Positions 1-5,969 of a stretch of 13,427 nt of DNA are shown here, in pieces. Every line of letters starts with the position of its first letter. The stretch's first letter is position 1. Source of the stretch: an uncultured Clostridia bacterium (GTDB taxonomy: Bacteria > Bacillota > Clostridia > Oscillospirales > Acutalibacteraceae); contig CAMFTS010000026.1 of the NCBI GenBank assembly GCA_945988915.1, positions 1 to 13,427 of the forward strand, given 5' to 3'. Position numbers and translations under genes: made by a program. The notes below the pieces were generated by a model, which was given only the letters and a program-made list of their open reading frames with translations, ran no database searches and was not told the DNA's origin.

Positions 1-444
1 ATTAAATTTTGGAGCTATCTTTGATTCGCCTATTTGGTACAGTTTGATTTCTACAAGGAAAAAGCCAATGTTTTCATCTGTATGGTTGTTGAGCCATTCC
101 ACAGCAGAACGATGTTCTTCACGAGCTCTTTTTACAACCCAAATAATTATCTCTGCATCTTTTCCCGAAGCATATGTAATTAGTTTACCTAAATGGTCGT
201 GGTTGGTATCTTCAAGCTGATTTTCAATGATGATTTTTCTATCAGTTCCTGTCTCTTTTGCAAAAATATCAACACTGAAATCACCGACACTTGATTCAGT
301 TTCATCTAATGTTATTTCCAATCCAACAGCATCAGCTAATTCAGAAAGATTTTCTTCTTCTGCCAGCCAAGGTGTAAAATCTAAAGCTTCATGAGCCCAT
401 ACTTTTCTTAGATCTTTTATCTCTTTTAACTTACCCAGTTCCAT
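1..444 (-). CDS. PD-(D/E)XK nuclease-like protein (DUF4268-type), 3' end missing
   Basis: The reading frame begins at ATG 444 with a good AGGT/GGAGG site at 451-456 and runs off the left edge of the contig after 148 codons, so the C-terminal part is missing. The visible protein starts MELGKLKEIKDLR. It contains a nuclease-fold core: Asp59 in GDFSVDIF, followed by a strand with IIIENQLE (Glu74, Gln76, an ExQ in place of the usual ExK), then HDHLGKLITYASG. This pattern matches the N-terminal domain of DUF4268/DUF91-like proteins, which are found with defence and mobile genes. A DNA-cleavage role is inferred from the fold only. It is transcribed away from the mobile-element remnant to its right. 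Family call fairly sure, function unsure. Confidence 0.75.
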   Translation of the reverse strand, partial: MELGKLKEIKDLRKVWAHEALDFTPWLAEEENLSELADAVGLEITLDETESSVGDFSVDIFAKETGTDRKIIIENQLEDTNHDHLGKLITYASGKDAEIIIWVVKRAREEHRSAVEWLNNHTDENIGFFLVEIKLYQIGESKIAPKFN

Positions 445-477
445 TGCTTTACCTCCGTAAACCAAAAGTCTTTAATC

Positions 478-506
478 AGTATAACATATATTTACACTAA
501 TCTCAA
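478..506 (-). promoter_or_regulatory. Sigma70-type promoter of the nuclease-like gene
   Basis: Read on the minus strand, a TTGAGA -35 box (501-506) and a TATACT -10 box (478-483) are separated by 17 bases. The -10 lies about 34 bases upstream of the ATG at 444, which leaves a short leader with the ribosome binding site. Confidence 0.65.
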
Positions 507-626
507 CATATTCATAAGCATACTTGTTATTTTGATATATGAATACTGCGTTAGATTTTTTTGAAAAAATTTAAAAGTCAGGAACATTTTAGGTGTCTTT
601 ATTCCCATTACTATATGAGGGAGAAA

Positions 627-674
627 ATGTATTGCACTCGTACTTCGGTATCGGGTGATTTTTTTATGCCCTGA
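627..674 (+). CDS. Possible 15-codon leader peptide of the mobile element
   Basis: A GAGGGAG site directly precedes ATG 627, which opens a 15-residue ORF (MYCTRTSVSGDFFMP) ending in TGA at 672-674. It lies at the left end of the mobile-element remnant, upstream of the small Cys-rich gene. The ribosome site is the main evidence; a leader-peptide or attenuation role is speculative. The rest of 445-822 has no other convincing gene. A frame open from GTG 655 through to 996 exists, but it lacks a ribosome site at its start. Confidence 0.25.
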   Translation: MYCTRTSVSGDFFMP

Positions 675-822
675 AAACAAAACTCAGGTTAAAAAAACAG
701 AAAATGAGGCTTTTTACGCCTTAGGCATGAAGTTATATTATTCTCAAAATTTAAAGTCTTACAGAGGATTTTTCTCTCAAAAATCAACCCGAAACACAAC
801 ACTAAAAGAAAGGAATGAGCGT

Positions 823-996
823 ATGCCGCCAATGACCAAAAAGCGAAAAGAAGAGTGGTCATTTTTCCTGAACAAAAGGAACAGAATCACTCACAACCTG
901 CTTTGTAGAAAATGCAGGCTTCTCTGCAAGCAAAGTTTCAGGGCAGAACTTTTAGTTTGCCCGAATTATTACTCAAAAAGGAGCAAAGAAAAATGA
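823..996 (+). CDS. Small Cys-rich mobile-element protein, translationally coupled to RepA
   Basis: This is a 57-residue protein starting at ATG 823 behind AAAGGA (about 8 bases upstream). The frame is open back to a GTG at 655, but that start has no ribosome site. The protein is basic and holds a CxxC-x4-C...C pattern (LCRKCRLLCKQSF, then VCPNYYSKRSK), which suggests a small metal-binding knuckle. Its TGA at 994-996 overlaps the ATG of the next gene in an ATGA junction, so the two are probably translationally coupled. Proteins of this kind are commonly seen just before RepA_N-type initiators in clostridial mobile elements; its function is not known. Confidence 0.6.
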   Translation: MPPMTKKRKEEWSFFLNKRNRITHNLLCRKCRLLCKQSFRAELLVCPNYYSKRSKEK

Positions 997-1343
997 AATA
1001 TTACTCAAACACAGAAATGCAGAAGCACAACTTTTACCGTATGCCAAAATTCCTGATATGCGATGAAAAATACAAAAAGCTTTCAAATAATGCAAAGCTC
1101 CTTTATGCGATTATTCTTGACCGGGCGAGCTTATCTGAAAGCAACGCATGGATTGATGAGCAGAACAAGGTGGTTGTTTTTCTTACCATTGGTGAGGCCT
1201 GCAAGCTGATTAACATCGGACACAACACTGCAACTAAAATCTTTAAGGAACTTGACGATTACGGCTTGATTGAACGAAAAAAGCAAGGTTTCGCAAGGGC
1301 AAACATCATTTATCCGAAATTGCCTCAACCGACCGAAAAATAA
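993..1343 (+). CDS. RepA_N-type replication initiator protein, N-terminal domain only
   Basis: This is a 116-residue protein beginning MKYYSNTEMQKHNFYR, with an AAGGAG site at 978-983 inside the preceding gene. It matches the conserved N-terminal winged-helix DNA-binding region of RepA_N initiators of clostridial plasmids and integrative elements: the YRMPKFL start, LSNNAKLLYAIILDR, VVVFLTIGEACKLI, and the wing TKIFKELDDYGLIERKKQG. Many relatives continue for a further 150 or so residues. Here the frame stops at PQPTEK, and the following bases stay open in a different frame to 1669, so a frameshift or deletion may have removed the C-terminal part. It would bind the element origin. Family call good, intactness doubtful. 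Confidence 0.75.
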   Translation: MKYYSNTEMQKHNFYRMPKFLICDEKYKKLSNNAKLLYAIILDRASLSESNAWIDEQNKVVVFLTIGEACKLINIGHNTATKIFKELDDYGLIERKKQGFARANIIYPKLPQPTEK

Positions 1344-1669
1344 ACTTTCCGTGTTCCGCTTTCAGGAAAGAAATAAGACTGAGAGTTAAATTAGACTTAT
1401 ATACTGACCGAGAAGAAGAATATATATCTTTTGTTGAAATAAGTAATGACTATAAGTATATAAGGCGATGCGCTTTTGATATGAATGCGGATAAACAACC
1501 GATTCCTTCTTCGGCGCGTATAAAAAGTTTAATTCATCCTGAAATGAAGTTCAATCGGTCTGATTTCGGTTTTGCAATCGGTCAGATTTTTCTTCTTTCG
1601 GCTAGTAATAAAAATTTAGGGAACAAATTGACTGCAAACAAATGCAATTTGTTCCCTAATATGGTGTAA
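1343..1669 (+). pseudogene. Open frame after the RepA domain, possible degraded remnant
   Basis: Immediately after the RepA stop, the -1 frame is open without interruption from 1343 to a TAA at 1667-1669. The first ATG (1481) has no ribosome site. The translation (for example MNADKQPIPSS and FGFAIGQIFLL) is not recognised, and its last 15 or so codons overlap a perfect inverted repeat. It may be a displaced RepA C-terminus, or simply chance openness in the non-coding stretch before oriT. Confidence 0.2.
1616..1659 (+). repeat. Perfect 15-bp inverted repeat (14-base loop)
   Basis: The left arm TTAGGGAACAAATTG (1616-1630) is exactly complementary to the right arm at 1645-1659. No run of T follows, so it is not a plain intrinsic terminator. 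Its position, between the Rep gene and the mob genes, suits a relaxosome or replication protein binding site. Confidence 0.8.
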
Positions 1670-1676
1670 CAAGCAG

Positions 1677-1769
1677 GGAATTTGTATGGCAAATTCCGAA
1701 AGGGAGGTCTCGCATGCCGGCTCGGTCGGTGCTTCTGAACTTTCAGTTCAGAGGTCTCCACCGGAGACC
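1677..1769 (+). other. Candidate origin of transfer (oriT) with three stacked hairpins
   Basis: Three inverted repeats lie just upstream of mobC. GGAATTTG/CAAATTCC (1677-1684 and 1690-1697) has a 5-base loop. CTGAAC/GTTCAG (1735-1740 and 1746-1751) has a 5-base loop. GGTCTCC/GGAGACC (1753-1759 and 1763-1769) has a 3-base loop. In clostridial mobilizable elements the nick site normally sits in such a region next to MobC and the relaxase. The oriT assignment is by position and structure; no nick sequence was proven. Confidence 0.5.
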
Positions 1770-1812
1770 CGCACCCCTTGAACCCCTAATAAAAATGAAA
1801 GGAGATTTTCAA

Positions 1813-1974
1813 ATGGAACAGACACGTAACAAGAGTATCTATGTAAGAGTTACTCAAAAAGAAAAAATCAAGATTAACGCCAAGGCAAATAAATGCGGAC
1901 TGACTCTTTCCGAGTATATCCGTCAGGTCTGCTTAGGCTATGAGCCGAAAGAAATTTTCAGGAGGTATCAATAA
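1813..1974 (+). CDS. mobC: MobC-like relaxosome accessory protein, shortened
   Basis: This is a 53-residue protein (MEQTRNKSIYVRVTQKEK) with AAAGGAGA just upstream. It contains the ribbon-helix-helix start of MobC family proteins: a basic beta strand (NKSIYVRVT), then helices ending in LSEYIRQVCLGYEPKE. MobC binds oriT and helps the relaxase open the strands. Full MobC proteins are about twice as long; here the frame ends with IFRRYQ soon after the GYEPK motif, so the C-terminal half seems deleted. The last codons form the GGAGG ribosome site of the relaxase reading frame. Family fairly sure; function probably lost. Confidence 0.65.
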   Translation: MEQTRNKSIYVRVTQKEKIKINAKANKCGLTLSEYIRQVCLGYEPKEIFRRYQ

Positions 1975-2408
1975 TCGCTACAACAAAATTGTGGGCAGGC
2001 AGCGGCTCACTGAAAAAGGTTCTCGACTACGCTGAAAACCCGGAAAAGACATCACTCAAGGATGTTCTCGATTACGCAAGTGACAAAGCAAAAACCGATC
2101 AAGAGCTGTTTGTCACCGGCATCAACTGTGAGGCGGAAAACACTTACGAAATGATGAGCGAAAGCAAACGACAGTTCGGCAAAAGCGGTAAGGTGGTCGC
2201 ATACCACGGATATCAAAGTTTTGCAGAAGGCGAAATCACTCCTGCAGAGGCTCACGAGATTGGCGTTGAAACGGCAAGGCGTTTGTGGGGCGACCGATAT
2301 GAAGTTCTTGTTACGACACATCTCAACACCGAATCTCATCTGCACAATCACTTTGTGTTCAACTCCGTGTCATTCGTGCTGTGTATGGGATGCGACACCA
2401 AGCTCTGA
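1974..2408 (+). pseudogene. MobA/VirD2-family relaxase, N-terminal fragment without a normal start
   Basis: The frame reads IATTKLWAG from an ATC at 1974 placed 8 bases after GGAGG (1961-1965), exactly where an ATG would be expected; the first usable codon, TTG 1989, is 24 bases from that site. The protein has the relaxase domain: the catalytic Tyr candidate in VLDYAENPEKT near the start, then HLNTESHLHNHFVFNSVSF, which carries the metal-binding His cluster. After about codon 135 (near 2378) the family sequence stops abruptly and LCMGCDTKL leads to a stop, although relatives are 400 or more residues long. It would nick oriT for transfer. Start loss plus truncation argues for a dead gene. Confidence 0.75.
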
Positions 2409-2469
2409 ACCCGAAACAGAAGAATCAACAACTCAAGGCGGATTATTCGGTTTTGATGTTTTCAATTAA
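2379..2469 (+). pseudogene. Possible out-of-frame 3' remnant fused to the relaxase fragment
   Basis: Beyond the breakpoint, another frame stays open and ends PETEESTTQGGLFGFDVFN with a TAA at 2467-2469. This acidic, glycine-ended tail looks like a protein C-terminus, so an internal deletion may have joined the relaxase start to the end of a later element gene. A third frame (ending IKDLYK) is also open here, so the choice is uncertain. Confidence 0.25.
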
Positions 2470-2484
2470 AGATTTGTATAAATA

Positions 2485-2541
2485 AAAGGCTATCGATGAA
2501 GTGATATTATTTTTCCGCTTCACAACCGGTAGCCTTTATTT
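2485..2541 (-). terminator. Bidirectional terminator between the element remnant and the glutamate synthase operon
   Basis: AAAGGCTA (2485-2492) pairs with TAGCCTTT (2530-2537). The stem continues inward with a G-T pair, and an inner TGAAGTG/CGCTTCA pairing is possible. T-rich tracts follow on both strands (TATTTTTTT after 2537 on +, TTTTATTTA on -). It ends the minus-strand operon 10 bases after the last stop codon. Confidence 0.75.
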
Positions 2542-2550
2542 TTTTGCATG

Positions 2551-3282
2551 TCAGTTGGGCGTATAAAGATTGGCATACGGGCGGGATGTTGCCGGAACAA
2601 GTTTTCTGAATGGCTTTGACATAACCGTTTCAAAGTCTGCACCGAAATATTTGCAATATTTTTTTACATAAGCTTTAAGTTCCTTTTCATCATCTTTATT
2701 CAATTTCTCAATTTTAATATTGTCACTTAAATTTTCTTTCGGAAATGACCCGCGCACAAAAATTCTTCCTCCGTGCATACCGCTTGCACAGTGTGTGCCG
2801 AATAATTTTTCGCCCCGTTTCAAATTAAGCCCGAGAATAACAATTGTTCCGCCTGCCATATATTCGCCGAGAAATGACCCTGCATTCTGTCCTATAACCA
2901 AAACAGGCCGCATATCTCTGAATTCTTTCATGTGAATACCACCGCGGCAGGCAACCTTGTCTTTAATGTAAATCTGACCGTCCCGCATACCGTACCCCAT
3001 GGCATCACCGCTATGACCGTGCACAATGATTTCGCCGCCGTTCATAGTGTTTCCGACGGCATCCTGACAGTTGCCGTAAACTATAATTTTGCCGCCGTTC
3101 AAATAACAGGCCATATCGTTGCCCGGTGTGCCGTATATTTCAATTGTTTTACCTTCGTCAAGTGCACAACCTATATATCTTTGACCGTTAACATCTTTAA
3201 CGGTGCATTTGTTGTTTTTTGTAAGAAAAGACTTGATTTCGTCATTTATTTTTTCATATCGTCTGAGTCCAGCTTCAATCAT
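2551..3282 (-). CDS. Glutamate synthase GXGXG-domain subunit
   Basis: This 243-residue protein equals the C-terminal domain of large bacterial GltB, here a separate polypeptide as in archaeal-type glutamate synthases. It shows the repeating glycine pattern of the right-handed beta-helix: GGKIIVYGNCQDAVGNTMNG, then GGEIIVHGHSGDAMGYGM, GQIYIKD, and GGTIVILGLN. This domain has no catalytic residues but organises the ammonia channel and subunit contacts. ATG 3282 has AGGAGA about 7 bases upstream, which overlaps the stop codon of the preceding synthase subunit; the gap between the two genes is only 10 bases, so they are co-transcribed. It is the last gene of the operon. Domain call very sure. Confidence 0.92.
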   Translation of the reverse strand: MIEAGLRRYEKINDEIKSFLTKNNKCTVKDVNGQRYIGCALDEGKTIEIYGTPGNDMACYLNGGKIIVYGNCQDAVGNTMNGGEIIVHGHSGDAMGYGMRDGQIYIKDKVACRGGIHMKEFRDMRPVLVIGQNAGSFLGEYMAGGTIVILGLNLKRGEKLFGTHCASGMHGGRIFVRGSFPKENLSDNIKIEKLNKDDEKELKAYVKKYCKYFGADFETVMSKPFRKLVPATSRPYANLYTPN

Positions 3283-3292
3283 AATTTATCTC

Positions 3293-4795
3293 CTATTCTC
3301 CGGCATGTATTATTCCAAGAATTTCAAGCTCTTTATTTGTGAGGCCAATTCCACGAAGCATAAGTCTGTTTCCTCTTAGTGAGTCAATGGCGTTAATTCC
3401 CATTCCGCCCATTATCTCTTTGATTTCGTGATTCCATGCATTTACAAGGTTTTCAATTCTTTTTTGAGCCATATTTGGATTAAGCCGTTTTGTAAGTTCA
3501 GGTTTTTGAGTTGCAATCCCCCAGTTGCATTTGCCTGTGTTACAGGTATGGCACATATGACAACCCATAGCGATAAGAGGAGCAGATGCAACATAGCAAG
3601 CGTCAGCACCGAGGGCAATTGCTTTGACAATATCACTTGAACAACGAAAAGACCCACTAGCAACAAGAGATATTGTTGAACGGATTCCCTCGTCACGAAG
3701 CCTTTGGTCTGCCGCTGCAAGTGCAAGTTCAATGGGAATACCCACATTGTCACGGATTCGGGTTGGTGCAGCACCTGTGCCCCCTCTGAAACCGTCGATA
3801 ACAACAATATCCGCACCGGCTCTTGCACAACCCGACGCAATGGCGGCAATATTATGTACTGCTGCTATTTTGACTGCCACCGGTTTCGTTGCATCAGTAG
3901 CTTGTTTAAGACTCCAGATTAACTGACGCAAGTCTTCAATAGAATAAATATCATGGTGCGGAGCAGGGGAAATAGCGTCACTGCCTTCCGGAATCATACG
4001 GGCATTTGATACTTCAACATTGACTTTTTCGCCGGGTAAGTGTCCGCCTATTCCGGGTTTTGCACCCTGACCGATTTTTATTTCAATAAATCTGCAATTA
4101 TTAAGGTACCCTTTGTGCACACCGAATCTGCCCGATGCAACCTGCACGGCGGCGTATTTTCCGAAACTCTCTAAATCGGGGTGTAATCCTCCCTCACCCG
4201 TGTTGAATATTGTGCCAAGTTCTTTTGCCGCCATCGCAAGAGCTTTTTGGGCGTTAAGCGAAATGGAACCAAAACTCATAGCGGAAAACATAATAGGTGT
4301 TTCCAAAATTATCTGCGGTGGCATTTTGGTTAATGATTTTCCTTTCTTTTCAATTTCAATTTTATCGGGTTTTCTTCCTAAAATCGTGCGAATTTCCATT
4401 GGCTCGCGAAGTGGGTCGATGGACGGATTTGTAACCTGAGAAGCATTGAGAAGAATTTTGTCCCAATAAATCGGATATGGCTTTGGATTACCCATAGCAG
4501 AAAGCAAGGTTGAGCCTGTATTTGCCTGACGGACAATTTCCTGTTGATACTCCGGAGTCCAGTTTGCATTATTACGGTAATCACAAATGTATTTTTCAAT
4601 TCTTAAAGCACTTACAGGGCACATATCAACGCATCTGTGACAAGCAACACAGTTGTTTGAATTTGTTAAAACTCTGTTTTTTTCGGCATTTATGCTATGA
4701 CACTCGTTTGCACATTGAGAAACACAACCGCCACAGTTTGTGCATAAGTCATTATCACGAATTACAGTAAATTTTCTTGGAATGTATCCAATCAT
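3293..4795 (-). CDS. Glutamate synthase FMN subunit with N-terminal 2x[4Fe-4S] ferredoxin domain
   Basis: This 500-residue protein makes glutamate from 2-oxoglutarate and ammonia passed from the glutaminase partner. Residues 18-28 (C18, C21, C24, C28) and 49-59 (C49, C52, C55, C59) form two ferredoxin-type [4Fe-4S] motifs. The rest is the FMN-binding barrel with KIGQGAKPGIGGHLPGEKV, SPAPHHDIYS, GADIVVIDGFRGGTGAAP, and the [3Fe-4S] cysteines C412, C418 and C423 in the usual C-x5-C-x4-C spacing. The built-in ferredoxin domain points to electron input from ferredoxin or a separate reductase; no GltD-like NADPH subunit is in the window. Its ATG overlaps the TGA of the upstream gene (ATGA at 4792-4795), so translation is coupled. 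Confidence 0.95.
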   Translation of the reverse strand: MIGYIPRKFTVIRDNDLCTNCGGCVSQCANECHSINAEKNRVLTNSNNCVACHRCVDMCPVSALRIEKYICDYRNNANWTPEYQQEIVRQANTGSTLLSAMGNPKPYPIYWDKILLNASQVTNPSIDPLREPMEIRTILGRKPDKIEIEKKGKSLTKMPPQIILETPIMFSAMSFGSISLNAQKALAMAAKELGTIFNTGEGGLHPDLESFGKYAAVQVASGRFGVHKGYLNNCRFIEIKIGQGAKPGIGGHLPGEKVNVEVSNARMIPEGSDAISPAPHHDIYSIEDLRQLIWSLKQATDATKPVAVKIAAVHNIAAIASGCARAGADIVVIDGFRGGTGAAPTRIRDNVGIPIELALAAADQRLRDEGIRSTISLVASGSFRCSSDIVKAIALGADACYVASAPLIAMGCHMCHTCNTGKCNWGIATQKPELTKRLNPNMAQKRIENLVNAWNHEIKEIMGGMGINAIDSLRGNRLMLRGIGLTNKELEILGIIHAGE

Positions 4796-5898
4796 AAATC
4801 TTCAACCTCCGAAGTTTCAATTTCAAGCGGAATAAAGACAGGTTCTGCACCGCTTACAGACCAAACTTTTTCAGGGTCGGGACATATTATTCTGATTGCT
4901 GATTCTTCAGATGCAAAATATGCTTTATCGCCCTTTGTTGCGGCAGTTAATGAACGAAGTTTTAATCGGTCGTTTATTGCAAGCAATCCTTTATTTGAAC
5001 CGAGAATTACAGAAAACGGTCCGTTTACGAGTGCACCGCTGTAAATTGAACGCAGAGTTGTATAATACTCTTTTTTGTCTTTTTCCATTCGGTCAATTTC
5101 TTCCCATTCAGGAGCAGTTAAAACATCAGCGGCAACATCAATGGGCAATCGGTGATGCCTTAAAAGGTGGTCAAACAGATATGTGATTACTTCTGTATCG
5201 GTCTGCATCGTGCACTTGTAACCGAATTGTTCAATATATCTTCTGTTAGCATCATAAGACGAAATTTCTCCATTATGCACAATTGACCAGTCAAGAATGT
5301 TGAAAGGATGCGAACCGCCCCACCAACCGGGAGTATTTGTGGGAAATCTTCCGTGAGCCGTCCAAATGTATGCATTATAATTATCAAGCATATAGAATTC
5401 GCCTACATCTTCGGGATAACCTACCGCTTTAAAACATCCCATATTCTTACCGCTTGAAAAAATATAAGCGCCGTCAATACCGTTGTTTACATTTGTTACG
5501 CATTTTGCAACATACTCTTCTTCGTCAAGTCGGGCATTTTTCATTCGGACTCTGTTAGCCTTGCCGAAATATCTCCATATATCAGGACCTTTTTCAATAT
5601 TTGCCACTTGCTTTGTGGGTATTCTTTCGGCAACATCAATATTGAAATGTTTAAACAAAAATTCCTCGCATTTCTTTCGTGCGTCGGCGGAATCGTAAAA
5701 CACATGAATTGCATATTCGTCTTTATGTTCGGGGTAAATTCCGTAAGCCGCGAATCCACCTCCCAATCCGTTTGAACGGTCATGCATAAGTGATATGGAT
5801 TTAATTATTTCCGAGCCGTTAATCATATTGCCTTTACGGTCAATTATTGCGGCAATAGCACAACCTGACGGAATTCTTACTTTGCCTTCTTTTAACAT
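4792..5898 (-). CDS. Glutamate synthase class II glutamine amidotransferase subunit
   Basis: This protein of about 368 residues releases ammonia from glutamine for the FMN subunit. I chose ATG 5898 (MLKEGKVRIPSGC) because GGAG lies 8 bases before it; ATG 5904 is too close to that site, and GTG 5919 lies inside the upstream hairpin. Cys13 is the probable catalytic nucleophile, exposed by removal of a 12-residue propeptide, as in other stand-alone subunits. Further Ntn-amidotransferase signatures are AHGRFPTNTPGWWGGSHPF, DWSIVHNGEISSY with the oxyanion Asn-Gly, and MQTDTEVITY. It is the equivalent of the first domain of GltB. It follows amt-P-II by 71 bases with an intercistronic hairpin and overlaps the next gene by 4 bases. 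Confidence 0.92.
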   Translation of the reverse strand: MLKEGKVRIPSGCAIAAIIDRKGNMINGSEIIKSISLMHDRSNGLGGGFAAYGIYPEHKDEYAIHVFYDSADARKKCEEFLFKHFNIDVAERIPTKQVANIEKGPDIWRYFGKANRVRMKNARLDEEEYVAKCVTNVNNGIDGAYIFSSGKNMGCFKAVGYPEDVGEFYMLDNYNAYIWTAHGRFPTNTPGWWGGSHPFNILDWSIVHNGEISSYDANRRYIEQFGYKCTMQTDTEVITYLFDHLLRHHRLPIDVAADVLTAPEWEEIDRMEKDKKEYYTTLRSIYSGALVNGPFSVILGSNKGLLAINDRLKLRSLTAATKGDKAYFASEESAIRIICPDPEKVWSVSGAEPVFIPLEIETSEVEDL

Positions 5899-5916
5899 TA
5901 TCATCTCTCCGTATAG

Positions 5917-5954
5917 CACAACTGCACGGGGACCGCAGCCCTCGTGCAGTTGTG
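5917..5954 (-). promoter_or_regulatory. Strong intercistronic hairpin between amt-P-II and the glutamate synthase genes
   Basis: Perfect 12-bp arms CACAACTGCACG (5917-5928) and CGTGCAGTTGTG (5943-5954) extend inward by three G-C pairs past one bulged base, leaving a 7-base loop. On the minus strand it is followed by GCTATACGGAGAG and not by a U run, so it should not terminate well. It more likely protects or processes the message, or tunes expression of the downstream genes. It ends just 13 bases before the ribosome site-to-ATG region of the amidotransferase. Confidence 0.75.
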
Positions 5955-5969
5955 TAAAAAATTTATAAT

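Noticed and set aside
492..680. 62-aa minus-strand ORF overlapping the nuclease gene promoter
   Set aside because: It covers the promoter of the real gene, has no ribosome site and no recognisable composition.
1714..1812. In-frame upstream extension of mobC
   Set aside because: The extension crosses the oriT hairpins, and the AAAGGAGA site points to ATG 1813.
2932..3342. 136-aa plus-strand ORF opposite the GXGXG subunit
   Set aside because: Antisense shadow of a clear gene; no ribosome site.
3442..3849. 135-aa minus-strand ORF inside the FMN subunit gene
   Set aside because: Out-of-frame shadow of the glutamate synthase; no family features.
5917..5954. Hairpin read as an intrinsic terminator
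   Set aside because: No U run follows on either strand; it was kept as an intercistronic RNA element instead.
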